Made by a program: the position numbers and the translations under genes
Notes under the pieces: generated by a model
What the model saw: only the letters and a program-made list of their open reading frames with translations
What the model was told of the DNA's origin: nothing
Database searches by the model: none
Shown here: in pieces, positions 36,001 through 45,450 of the stretch
Position numbering within the stretch: the stretch's first letter is position 1
Layout of the letters: each line of letters starts with the position of its first letter
Origin: Chitinophagaceae bacterium
Lineage (GTDB): Bacteria; Bacteroidota; Bacteroidia; Chitinophagales; Chitinophagaceae
Length of the DNA stretch: 64,000 bases
Direction of reading: 5' to 3'
NCBI GenBank assembly: GCA_947446645.1
Contig: CANFHA010000011.1
Span: forward strand, 62,001 to 126,000

Positions 36001-38592
36001 ATGACCCATCATAATATTTTTAAGGAATTACCAAGCCGAACTACTTTTCACTCCGCTGTACTTACAACATTTTCGATTGATTTTTACTTCTTGGAGCAGC
36101 GAATAGTAAGCGCCTTGCGGAAAAAAGGAATCAGGAATATTTCGGTTGTTGCCGATACTCGTATTATGGAGGACTGTATTTCGGATATGGGGCGAAACAT
36201 AAAGAATGCCTCATCACTATACACTATAAATACGATCCTGTGTAACGGAGCATTCCATCCTAAAATACATTTTTACATCGGAGATAATGCACTCATGTGC
36301 ATAGTGGGTTCTGGAAACTTGTCTTCTGGAGGCAATGGTAAAAACCATGAAATATTTACAAGTTTGTATGCCGATGCAGCGAATAAAGATCAGTTGGCTC
36401 TTTTACTCGAAGTTTGGCGATACCTTAAATCTGTTACAAAGGATTTTAAAGGAATAAGTGCAGATCAATTAATGTGGATGGAGAATCATTGTAACCTTCT
36501 TTACAATCAGCCATTAACGGAAGCCAGAGACCTGCTTAGCTTAGGAGACATGAAAGTCGCATTTTTTACAAATGAAAATGAACCTTTAATATCTCGCCTC
36601 AATAAAATTGTTACAACATCAGGAGCAGTTTCTAAAATAACAATTGCTTCGCCATATTTTGACGAACAAGGAAAGGTATTAACTGAGCTATTGGCATTGT
36701 ACCCTAATGCAACAATTGATGTTATTATTCAGCCGACGCTTGGGCTTTTGCCATTAAAATACCTTCAAAATCCTAAAGTAACATTCTATGATTTAAAAGA
36801 TCTAAAAATCGAATCCGTAAGAAGCAAATTCTTGCACGGCAAAGTCTATCATTTTCAACTTGATGATGAGGAAATATTGGTTCTGGGAAGTGCTAATGCA
36901 ACAGACAGAGGGTTCTTGAAAAGCAGTAAGAGCAATATGGAAACCGTTGTGGCATACGTAGGCAAGCAAAAAGGGTGGTTAAGTGACTTGGGCTTATCCG
37001 GCGTAAAAACCAAAGTAGATTTAGCAACTATTGCTAACCCCTTAAAACATATTACCAGCGCAAAACCACACTTTAAATTGTTGTTCAAGATCCTTGCCGC
37101 TGACTTAAGAAGCACTCGTTGTAAACTATATATTTCAACTCCCGTGCCGTCTGGATTGAAGCTTGCCCTTTTTAATAATGAAGGAGAAATTTTATTTTGC
37201 TCTCAGGAACTACCTGCCGGAAAAGACGCTATTGAAATTTCTCTCTTGAACGACATTAGCATTAATGAAGTTTTGTTTGCCGCTTGCTTAGATACAGGGA
37301 ATAATATTGTGTCAAACAGACAGGTAGTAAATAATGAGCAGGCTATTTGGAGCAATAATCCATCTCCAGAAAACAGAAAAATATCACAGTTGCTGGATAG
37401 AATTGCATCGGGTGACTATTCTGAGCTCGATCTGTTTGAATATTATGACATTATTATGGGAGAAGCCGCCAACAGCACTTCCCACTCACAAGCAAATAGA
37501 GTAACAAATGAAAAAGCCGAAGACAAACAAGTAAGTTACGCCGAGGCAAAAGAACTTGCAATTGATCATAACCAAACGAACACTTCTCCCGAAGAGTTTA
37601 CACTGCGGATACTTTCCACATATATCGATAACATTCGATCGCAAATCCAAATGAGAGAGGAGGAAAATATGGATGACGAGGAGGATGGCAATATTGCAGA
37701 CGGGCGACAAAGAGAAGATTCAGAAAAGAACAATAAAATATTCCCATCTAAATCAAACTTTGATACTGTAAAGAAAAGAATCGTACGATATTTTGAGAAG
37801 TATGCAGATAAACTGACGAATATTGAAGTTGACGAATACCAAGTTACGCAATCAGACTATGCATTTTTTATACTCAGTATTTCGCATTTAGTTACGCTAT
37901 CAAACAAGAGTTATAATTACAGAACTAAGGAAAAAGCTAGGGAAGAGGCTGAAATTATGATGCCAGTGGACGGTGCAGCACACGAATACACTTCATTTCA
38001 CAGTATCGCAATCAGTATTATAGGTAAATTTCTATCCTACATACAATATAGTGATGGAGAAAAGGAGTATCAAAATATATTTGATAAGGATCGGCTTGAT
38101 AATTTGAAAACGCTATCGGTCGGCTTAATTGCATTGTCCTTATCCATGATACAACAGAAATGCACTTTTAACAAAGCTAAATTTCAAAAGTGGCACGCTC
38201 TCATAATGCTCAACCTAATTGATGTTTTCGGTCAGGAAAAAATTGATTTTAAGCTGGTGCTAATGTCTCAGTTACAGCTTTTTGATTTGAATGAAGTATC
38301 CTTGGTTGATAATGCCAAATATCTACAGGACCTTCACACTCGCTCATTGGCTTTGTATGAATCAATTAAGTCTGAGGGGATTCGAGAAAGTATGCGCAGA
38401 TACAGACTAGTTTATATCGAATACTTTGGTTTCTGCTATGTAGAAAGGGGGATCCCCAACCTAAATTCTCCGAAATCTATCGAAATATCTAACTTGGGGT
38501 TTGATTATTGGGAAGAGGAGTACATATTTGACAAAATTTATCACATAGAAAGTGCTCAATTTCTGCAAAGCAAACAAAGATTAGAGGATTAA
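36001..38592 (+). CDS. Phospholipase D-superfamily (HKD) nuclease-like protein
   Basis: The 863-residue protein has two HKD motifs: His86-Pro-Lys88 in FHPKIHFYIGD followed by VGSGNLSSGG, and His279-Gly-Lys281 in FLHGKVYHFQ followed by LGSANATDRG. Two HKD motifs in one chain make a complete PLD-type active site, which in such contexts is usually a nuclease. Residues about 350-863 are unknown and include an acidic, poorly ordered stretch (about 545-580) and a helical C-terminal half. PLD nucleases accompany helicases in several defence systems. It is separated by one base from hsdR. Confidence 0.8.
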   Translation: MTHHNIFKELPSRTTFHSAVLTTFSIDFYFLEQRIVSALRKKGIRNISVVADTRIMEDCISDMGRNIKNASSLYTINTILCNGAFHPKIHFYIGDNALMCIVGSGNLSSGGNGKNHEIFTSLYADAANKDQLALLLEVWRYLKSVTKDFKGISADQLMWMENHCNLLYNQPLTEARDLLSLGDMKVAFFTNENEPLISRLNKIVTTSGAVSKITIASPYFDEQGKVLTELLALYPNATIDVIIQPTLGLLPLKYLQNPKVTFYDLKDLKIESVRSKFLHGKVYHFQLDDEEILVLGSANATDRGFLKSSKSNMETVVAYVGKQKGWLSDLGLSGVKTKVDLATIANPLKHITSAKPHFKLLFKILAADLRSTRCKLYISTPVPSGLKLALFNNEGEILFCSQELPAGKDAIEISLLNDISINEVLFAACLDTGNNIVSNRQVVNNEQAIWSNNPSPENRKISQLLDRIASGDYSELDLFEYYDIIMGEAANSTSHSQANRVTNEKAEDKQVSYAEAKELAIDHNQTNTSPEEFTLRILSTYIDNIRSQIQMREEENMDDEEDGNIADGRQREDSEKNNKIFPSKSNFDTVKKRIVRYFEKYADKLTNIEVDEYQVTQSDYAFFILSISHLVTLSNKSYNYRTKEKAREEAEIMMPVDGAAHEYTSFHSIAISIIGKFLSYIQYSDGEKEYQNIFDKDRLDNLKTLSVGLIALSLSMIQQKCTFNKAKFQKWHALIMLNLIDVFGQEKIDFKLVLMSQLQLFDLNEVSLVDNAKYLQDLHTRSLALYESIKSEGIRESMRRYRLVYIEYFGFCYVERGIPNLNSPKSIEISNLGFDYWEEEYIFDKIYHIESAQFLQSKQRLED

Positions 38593-38593
38593 A

Positions 38594-41500
38594 ATGTCAT
38601 CAAACTTCTCATTCATACCGTCCCAATGGACTGCACTGGCAGCTACACCAATAGAGGCAGAACAGCATGTATATAATGCTCCGCTCTATAGTGCTATGCT
38701 GTGCCGCAAAAGCCTGGAAGAATGGGTGCGCTGGATGTATGAACATGATGAAGACCTAACCCTACCGTACGATACCGCATTAAGTTCACTGATACATGAT
38801 AAGGGCTTTAAAGACGTGGTAGCCCCTATGCAGTTTACCCAGATAAACCTGATACGCAAGCTGGGCAATGCCGCCGTGCATACCAATGCCAAAATAAAAC
38901 CGCAGGAAGCCTTGTATGTACTCCAACTGCTTCACGGCTTTATAGGCTGGGTAGTAAGGGTATACGGCACAGATCGGCTGGAGATCAGGCCATTTACGGA
39001 GAGCATTATACCCACCGAAAAGGGCAAGGATAAAAGCAAGGAAGAATTAAGGCAACTAGAGCTGGCTTTTCATCAGCAACAAACGGAGCTTAAGAAATTA
39101 CAGGATGAACTGGCAAGTATTAAGGCTATTAAGGACCAGAATATTTCATTTGTCCCGCCACCACCTGATCCCGATGAAGACCTTACCCGAAAGATTTATA
39201 TTGACACCCTGCTACGCGAGGCTGGCTGGGATCCGTATGGTAAGAACGTACCTGAATACCCGGTAAAGAACTGTATGCCACAAGCTAATGGCAGCAACGG
39301 AGATGGTTATGTGGATTATGTGTTGTGGGGCGATGATGGCAAACCAGTAGCTCTTGTTGAGGCAAAGCGCACCAGACGAGACCCAAGAGTGGGTGCTCAT
39401 CAGGCAAAGTGCTATGCTGACTGCCTGCAAAAAGAATACGGGCAAAGACCGGTGATCTTTTATTCCAGTGGCTTTAAAACATGGATATGGGATGATCTGA
39501 GTTATCCCCCAAGGGAGGTGTATGGTTTCTATACAAAGGACGAACTGCAAACGCTTATTCAACGCAGAACATCAAAGCTGCCACTAGCGGCTCAAACTAT
39601 CAATAACGCCATCACCGACCGTTATTACCAGCATTTAGCTATTCGTAAGGTAACGGAAGAACTTGAAAAAAAGCATAGAGAGGGGTTACTTGTAATGGCT
39701 ACAGGTGTGGGCAAGACTCGCGTTGCTGCTTCCATTATTGACTTCCTCAGCAAGGCGGGCTGGGTAAAGCGAGTTCTGTTCCTGGCTGATAGAAACGCAT
39801 TGGTAACGCAAGCCAAAACTAACCTGAATGATTACCTGCCACAACTACCTGCTGTAGACCTCACTAAAGAAAAAGAGGACGATAGCAGCAGAATAGTATT
39901 CAGCACCTATCAGACGATGATACACACGATAGATGGGGAGACTGATGGCGATAATAGAGTTTACGGAGTAGGTCATTTTGACCTTATTATTTTTGACGAA
40001 ATACATCGAAGCGTTTACAACCGGTACAAGCACATTTTCAAGTACTTTGATGGAATACGCCTTGGGTTAACGGCCACACCCAAATCGGAAGCAGATAAAG
40101 ACACTTACGGATTATTTGGCTTAGAGCCCAACAACCCCACCTATGCTTATGAACTCGACGAGGCTGTATCGGATAAATACCTAGTACCACCTAAGGCTAT
40201 TTCAGTACCTATCAAGTTTCAGCGCAAGGGTATAAAATATGCTGAACTGAATGAGGAAGATAAGAAAAAGTATGAGGAACAATTTACTGATCCTGTAACA
40301 GGTGAATTCCCCGACGAGATAGACGCAGCGGCGCTCAACAAGTGGCTGTTTAATACAGACACAGTAGATAAGGTTATAGGCCACCTGATGAAAAACGGCA
40401 TTCATGTAGAAGGTGGTGAAAAGCTAGCTAAAACGATCATTTTTGCACGTTCGCATCTACACGCTAAGTTCATTGAGGAACGATTTAATAAACAATACCC
40501 TGCTTATAAAGGTGAGTTTATGAAAGTAATTGACTACCAGGAAGAGTATAAGTATGACCTGCTTAATAAGTTTAAGCTGAAGGACAAAATGCCGCAAATT
40601 GCTGTTTCAGTAGACATGCTGGATACTGGTATAGATATACCTGAGGTTTGCAATCTCGTATTCTTTAAGCCGGTTTGGAGCAGTGCCAAATTCTGGCAGA
40701 TGATAGGTCGGGGCACCCGATTGTGTGAAAACTTATTCGGTCCGGGAAACCATAAAAAGGAGTTTGTAATATTTGACTTCTGTGAGAACATGGTGTTCTT
40801 TGGTGCAAATCCCAAGGGATATGAAAGCAGTAGTTCCAAGTCGCTTAGTCAGCGTTTGTTTGAGTTGCGACTTAGACTTGCTTTTGTGCTGCTACAACAA
40901 GATGAAAGTGAGTTGAAAGAATATGGACAGTCGTTGCTCATACACCTAATTAGTCAGACGCAAAACTTAAATGCTGAGAGCTTTATAGTTCGTCAACACT
41001 GGGAGGTAGTGGATAAATACCGTGACCCCAATAGCTGGAATGCACTTACAGATCTAAGCATAAAAGAACTCTTTGATCACATTGCACCACTAATGAGCGA
41101 AACCGATCAGGATGAGCTGGCAAAGCGGTTTGATGCCCTGATGCTTGACTTGCAGTTAAGTGTACTAAAAGGAGAAAAGAAGCAGATGGGGCTTATTCAG
41201 AAAGTAGTAGCAACAGCGGGCAAGCTCAGTAAAAAAGCCTCGATACCATCTGTAGCACAAAAGATGGACTTGATCAAGGAGGTGCAAAACAAATCATTCT
41301 GGGAAAGAGCTTCTATCCCTTCCATTGAGCGCGTGCGTGTAGAGTTGCGAGATCTGATTAAATTCCTTGACTTTGAGAGTACACCTATTTACTACACTTC
41401 GTTTGAGGATTCTTTTGATGGAAATATACAGGAGCACCAATTGGTATATGGATATAACGACCTCGAAGCATACAAACGTAAAGTAGAACAGTATCTTAAA

Positions 41501-41932
41501 GAGCAAAGCCACCATCTCACGATAAATAAGCTGAGAAAAAACATACCCATTACACAAAGCGAACTGGCCGAATTGGAAAGGATGCTATTTCAACAAGGGA
41601 GTATAGGCACCAAAGCTGAGTTTACTAGGGCATATGGAGAACTACCATTAGGCAGATTTGTGAGGAGCATTGTGGGACTCGATGCTAATGCGGCAAAACA
41701 AGCATTCGGCGACGTATTGGTAAACCAGACACTGAATTCACAGCAGATAAAGTTTATGGATACTATAATAAACTTCCTTACAGTGAAGGGCATCATTGAG
41801 CCATCTATGCTATTTGAGCCACCTTTTACTGATATCAATTCCAATGGTATCATGGGTATATTCGATCAAGCTACTTCTGGCAGAATTGTAGAACTAATCG
41901 AACAGATCAATCACAATGCAGAGGTGGCGTAA
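38594..41932 (+). CDS. hsdR: Type I restriction endonuclease/translocase subunit
   Basis: The 1112-residue protein starts with a DUF4145-like region (about residues 1-130), a coiled coil, then the PD-(D/E)XK nuclease (Asp241 in GYVDYVLWG, Glu256-Ala-Lys258), then an SF2 helicase with Walker A MATGVGKT (368-375), DEIH box (468-471) and motif VI QMIGRGTR, and an EcoEI_R-type C-terminus. It translocates DNA and cuts unmodified sites as part of the HsdR2M2S complex. All catalytic motifs are intact. It is the last gene of the block; a clear terminator was not seen in 41933-42054. Confidence 0.96.
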   Translation: MSSNFSFIPSQWTALAATPIEAEQHVYNAPLYSAMLCRKSLEEWVRWMYEHDEDLTLPYDTALSSLIHDKGFKDVVAPMQFTQINLIRKLGNAAVHTNAKIKPQEALYVLQLLHGFIGWVVRVYGTDRLEIRPFTESIIPTEKGKDKSKEELRQLELAFHQQQTELKKLQDELASIKAIKDQNISFVPPPPDPDEDLTRKIYIDTLLREAGWDPYGKNVPEYPVKNCMPQANGSNGDGYVDYVLWGDDGKPVALVEAKRTRRDPRVGAHQAKCYADCLQKEYGQRPVIFYSSGFKTWIWDDLSYPPREVYGFYTKDELQTLIQRRTSKLPLAAQTINNAITDRYYQHLAIRKVTEELEKKHREGLLVMATGVGKTRVAASIIDFLSKAGWVKRVLFLADRNALVTQAKTNLNDYLPQLPAVDLTKEKEDDSSRIVFSTYQTMIHTIDGETDGDNRVYGVGHFDLIIFDEIHRSVYNRYKHIFKYFDGIRLGLTATPKSEADKDTYGLFGLEPNNPTYAYELDEAVSDKYLVPPKAISVPIKFQRKGIKYAELNEEDKKKYEEQFTDPVTGEFPDEIDAAALNKWLFNTDTVDKVIGHLMKNGIHVEGGEKLAKTIIFARSHLHAKFIEERFNKQYPAYKGEFMKVIDYQEEYKYDLLNKFKLKDKMPQIAVSVDMLDTGIDIPEVCNLVFFKPVWSSAKFWQMIGRGTRLCENLFGPGNHKKEFVIFDFCENMVFFGANPKGYESSSSKSLSQRLFELRLRLAFVLLQQDESELKEYGQSLLIHLISQTQNLNAESFIVRQHWEVVDKYRDPNSWNALTDLSIKELFDHIAPLMSETDQDELAKRFDALMLDLQLSVLKGEKKQMGLIQKVVATAGKLSKKASIPSVAQKMDLIKEVQNKSFWERASIPSIERVRVELRDLIKFLDFESTPIYYTSFEDSFDGNIQEHQLVYGYNDLEAYKRKVEQYLKEQSHHLTINKLRKNIPITQSELAELERMLFQQGSIGTKAEFTRAYGELPLGRFVRSIVGLDANAAKQAFGDVLVNQTLNSQQIKFMDTIINFLTVKGIIEPSMLFEPPFTDINSNGIMGIFDQATSGRIVELIEQINHNAEVA

Positions 41933-42054
41933 ATAGAAATATTGTCGTTAGGGCGTAAAAACTACTGTAAATGATAAAACAGCTTTTAAATCTAGTTTGT
42001 TCAATTTACTTTGAAGTATTTAAAGGATAATTTTTCTCCCGTAATATTCCCATC

Positions 42055-42513
42055 TCAAAAAATCTTTAACATCATTTCCGGCAACAATTCACCTTCTTTA
42101 TTTATCCATTCAGGCAAGCAATAGTAGTTTCCTCTAACTCCTTTGAGTTTATACGGGACTAATCTTCCGTGTTTCATCGCTGTATTGAGAAATGCGGACA
42201 AGTATTTCTCCATGCTGGCCTGTTTTTTTATTATCGTTGGCTCTCTATTTGTTAGCAATTGTAATATTTCTGATGAACGAAGAGGCTTTTGAGCTTTACT
42301 TATCAAAAAGGCGATTTTAGTCACCATCGTCCACCTTTTATTGTATTCGTCTTTGGGATTTTCATGTTTTTCAAGACGATTCTTCAGATTTTCTATTTCG
42401 ATAAGTGCTTCTTTCAACAACTCACGCAGTGAATCATTCTCTTTTTGTAGCAAATCTTTTGATTTTGCTGCGTTAGAAAGGCTATTTTCTTCTGTTTTAC
42501 TCATGCTATGCAT
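42055..42513 (-). CDS. Small coiled-coil / winged-helix-like protein
   Basis: The 152-residue protein is of no family I know. Residues about 15-50 form a coiled coil (LLQKENDSLRELLKEALIEI); residues about 60-140 could be a winged-helix domain (LRSSEILQLLTNREPTIIKK, then HGRLVPYKLKGVRGNYYCLP). A DNA-binding regulator of the element is a fair guess. It is convergent with hsdR, 122 bp away. Confidence 0.6.
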   Translation of the reverse strand: MHSMSKTEENSLSNAAKSKDLLQKENDSLRELLKEALIEIENLKNRLEKHENPKDEYNKRWTMVTKIAFLISKAQKPLRSSEILQLLTNREPTIIKKQASMEKYLSAFLNTAMKHGRLVPYKLKGVRGNYYCLPEWINKEGELLPEMMLKIF

Positions 42514-42697
42514 ATGCTGGCGTATCGGATTTATCTCATTTCCAAATCAGTGCGTATCAAATCTATGCGAATTCTATGAATTTGTTGAATATCCCACGTC
42601 AAATTCTATGCAGGTTCTAATTTTTACCCAATGCATTTTTAAATGGTGTAGGATGAGTTTTTGAAAGTGTGTGTGCCGATCAATTGCTAGGAAATTC

Positions 42698-42729
42698 AAG
42701 TCTAGCCCTCAGCATAGAAGGCTAGACTT
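42698..42729 (-). terminator. Terminator after the small HTH gene
   Basis: A 10-bp perfect stem (AAGTCTAGCC/GGCTAGACTT) with a 12-nt loop, 11 bp past the stop of the gene at 42741-43094. The T tract on the minus strand is weak. Confidence 0.6.
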
Positions 42730-42740
42730 AAAAAGCACCG

Positions 42741-43094
42741 TTAAGCAACCTCGTTATAATGTGGGAAATCTAATCTTTCAAAAATTACACCTACTTGGCG
42801 AACAGTATAAAATTCCCCATGTTTCTTACCGATTTCCCTCTTTAATGGCTTTATCCATTTTTTCAGGGTGTCTTTATCCACTCCATAAAGTTCAGCTAAT
42901 TCCGTGCTGGTATAGGGTTTTAATTTCACTTGATTCGCCACTTTGTTACGATAGTTAATCGTTGCCGGATGCTCAATGATTTTTGTTGGTTGCTTTGCTG
43001 CAACGGCATTTGACTTGTGCATTTTGGCAAACGCGGCTAATGCTGGGATTACCATTGAAGGATTCCTCGTCAAAATTTCTTTCAAATTGCTCAT
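42741..43094 (-). CDS. Small helix-turn-helix-like protein
   Basis: From the ATG at 43094 (MSNLKEILTRNPS) the product is 117 residues; an in-frame alternative start at 43130 adds a poor extension. The C-terminal half contains an HTH-like segment (STELAELYGVDKDTLKKWIK) followed by a wing-like part, as in the small DUF4248-type or excisionase-like proteins on Bacteroidota mobile elements. It is divergent from the Fic gene with 218 bp between them. Regulation of excision or of the Fic gene is possible. Confidence 0.65.
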   Translation of the reverse strand: MSNLKEILTRNPSMVIPALAAFAKMHKSNAVAAKQPTKIIEHPATINYRNKVANQVKLKPYTSTELAELYGVDKDTLKKWIKPLKREIGKKHGEFYTVRQVGVIFERLDFPHYNEVA

Positions 43095-43312
43095 AAAATT
43101 TAATTTTTTTGGTTCACTACAATATAACAATCATATAAATAAGTTCCTTCTGAATGGTTAAGGTGAGGGGATTCTATTCACTTGACCGTTAAATAATTTG
43201 GATGATACGGCATTAAATAATAATTTTGATTCAACTTCAAATAATTCAACGCGCACGTCAGCTAGTAATAGAATTGATCTCGCATTAACTAATTGAATTC
43301 AAAAATCAAAGT

Positions 43313-44860
43313 ATGGCTACACCTTCGGAAAAATTAGCTGATTCCCTTAAGGAATTGCATAGCATACAGGAAAAGAATGTTATTGCTATCAAATCTGGTA
43401 TGCTAAGTCGAACGCATAGAGAACGGCTTGTGAACAACGGCTTCATTGAAGAGGTATTGCGCGGCTGGTATATTGCGACAGCACCACAGGCTGCAAAAGG
43501 AGATAGTACGGCTTGGTATAGTAACTATTGGGGATTTTGTTTACAATATCTTGAAGATCGCTTTGGCGATGCATGGTGCTTGTCACCAGAACAATCTTTA
43601 ATGATACATGCAGGCAATACCAAGGTGCCTGGCCAACTAGTAGTACGTGCACCGGGTGCCAACAATTTGCCGGTAGAGCTCCCTATCGGCACCTCGCTGT
43701 TTCCCTTAAAAGCAGAAATTCCGCCTGCCGACGAGCGAATCATGCAAGATGGCATACGATTATATACACTCCCTGCCGCATTAGTGCGCTGTTCTCCAAA
43801 TACGTTTACTCAGGATGCGCTGGAAGTGCGTACCGGAATTTCAATGATCAGCAATGCAGCGGATATATTGCGTATCCTTTTGGATGGTGGTCACAGCGTA
43901 GTTGCTGGCCGGATTGCTGGTGCGTTCCGAAACGCTGGAAAAGAAAGAATTGCAGATACGATAGTTAGTACCATGAAAGGTGCGGGTTATGACGTCCGTG
44001 AGAACGACCCTTTCGACGGACAACTAAATTTAGTACTACCGCAAAGGGCACGCTCTCCCTATGAGGCCAGAATACGGCTGATGTGGGCTCAAATGCGTGA
44101 GCAGGTTTTGGCAAATTTCCCAGTGGCACCGGGGTTGTCTGATAACATAGATGCTTACATGAATACTGTAGACAAAATTTTTGTCACCGATGCTTACCAC
44201 TCCCTATCAATTGAAAAATATAAAGTTACCCCTGAACTGATTGAGCGGGTAAGGGCAGGTTCCTGGAATCTGGCAGATAATGAAGAAGACAGAAAGCAAC
44301 GAGATGCCATGGCGGCAAAGGGTTATTTAGATGCCTTTAAAAGCGTAGAAAATAGTCTTAGGCGAATTCTTGCCGGAGAAAATTCCGGGACGGTTGTCGA
44401 TCAGGATCATGGAGATTGGTATTTAAAACTATTTGGGCCTAGCGTGACTTCCGGCATACTAAACGCAGCAGATCTTGCGGGCTACCGAAATCATCAAGTC
44501 TATATTGGCAATTCGATGCACACGCCCCTAAATCGTGATGCTGTGCGTGATGCAATGCCAGTGCTATTTGAACTTCTGGAAGCAGAGCCAGAAGCCGCAG
44601 TGAGAGCTGTGCTGGGGCATTTTGTATTTGTATTTATCCATCCTTATATGGACGGCAATGGCCGTATGGGAAGGTTTTTGATGAATGCCATGCTTGCTTC
44701 CGGAGGTTATCCATGGACTGTGATTCCAGTAGAACAACGAGAGCGTTATATGCAGGCATTAGAGGATGCAAGCGTTCGTCAAAATATTATTCCATTTGCA
44801 ACATTCCTTGGGTACCTCGTTGACCAGAGTATTAAAGGCAGACCGGTTGCGACTATCTAG
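43313..44860 (+). CDS. Fic-domain protein with AbiEi-like N-terminal winged helix
   Basis: The 515-residue protein has an N-terminal winged-helix-like region (about residues 15-60, GMLSRTHRERLVNNGFIEEV) and an AbiEi-antitoxin-like part, then a Fic domain with the catalytic motif HPYMDGNGRMGR (His443 onward). Fic proteins transfer AMP or related groups to target proteins; in mobile elements they often act as toxins or regulators. The motif is intact, so it should be active. No separate antitoxin gene was recognised next to it; the fused winged helix may control its own synthesis. Confidence 0.88.
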   Translation: MATPSEKLADSLKELHSIQEKNVIAIKSGMLSRTHRERLVNNGFIEEVLRGWYIATAPQAAKGDSTAWYSNYWGFCLQYLEDRFGDAWCLSPEQSLMIHAGNTKVPGQLVVRAPGANNLPVELPIGTSLFPLKAEIPPADERIMQDGIRLYTLPAALVRCSPNTFTQDALEVRTGISMISNAADILRILLDGGHSVVAGRIAGAFRNAGKERIADTIVSTMKGAGYDVRENDPFDGQLNLVLPQRARSPYEARIRLMWAQMREQVLANFPVAPGLSDNIDAYMNTVDKIFVTDAYHSLSIEKYKVTPELIERVRAGSWNLADNEEDRKQRDAMAAKGYLDAFKSVENSLRRILAGENSGTVVDQDHGDWYLKLFGPSVTSGILNAADLAGYRNHQVYIGNSMHTPLNRDAVRDAMPVLFELLEAEPEAAVRAVLGHFVFVFIHPYMDGNGRMGRFLMNAMLASGGYPWTVIPVEQRERYMQALEDASVRQNIIPFATFLGYLVDQSIKGRPVATI

Positions 44861-45216
44861 TGAGCGAAGTGACAATTCAATGTATGGAGTACCTGCCATG
44901 CCATATTTTTTCACAACTTGGCAGGACGTTTTGACAATATAGAAATAAATATTTGACACCACTATTTGCCGATGTTTGAAAATATTTGAAGTCGATTTAG
45001 AATCCATTTAGATTAAGAAAAATGATCAAAAAGTTGGTTTTTCTGGTGTGCCATTTGTAGTACTAATGGTATGGGAACATACAGAAATTTTAGTTTGTCA
45101 GTTAGTGTAGTAAACATTTGTCAGCCGTCAACATTCTTTAGCTCAGGATAAAACAATAGTAATAGAAGCAAGAATGACAGGACGATTTGTTAATTGTGAA
45201 AAACCAAACATTAATT
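44861..45216. other. Gene-free interval before the recombinase operon
   Basis: 356 bp of AT-rich sequence. I see short reiterations (TTTGAAAATATTTGAA; ATTTAGAATCCATTTAGA at about 44974-45013) but no gene, clear promoter or strong hairpin. It may hold the promoter for the small gene and the recombinase. Confidence 0.5.
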
Positions 45217-45450
45217 ATGACAAAGAAGCTTAAATTAGAATCACCGGACAGAGAGGAAGATATTACGGTTGAGGACGTAAGGAGTCTTGAAACCTTTAAA
45301 GAATGGGATGAGGAGCGAATTTTGGAGCTAATCAGAACATTAAAAACCTTTTCGACAGTAGTGTATAACAGCTGGTCAAAAGGGAAAAAGTCAGGCAAGG
45401 AAATTGCTATAAATATTAGTAATCAAACAGAAATTAAAATTGCAGCATGA
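45217..45450 (+). CDS. Small acidic protein coupled to the recombinase gene
   Basis: From the ATG at 45217 the product is 77 residues (MTKKLKLESPDREEDITVED...), acidic, probably helical, of no family I recognise. Its stop overlaps the recombinase start by 4 bp (ATGA), so the two are translationally coupled. Possible roles are a recombination partner or directionality factor; nothing in the sequence proves it. Confidence 0.65.
   Translation: MTKKLKLESPDREEDITVEDVRSLETFKEWDEERILELIRTLKTFSTVVYNSWSKGKKSGKEIAINISNQTEIKIAA

Noticed and set aside
26495..41932. BREX, DISARM or Dnd system
   Set aside because: No PglZ, BrxC, DrmA/B or DndCDE-type proteins are seen; the core is hsdM, hsdS and hsdR.
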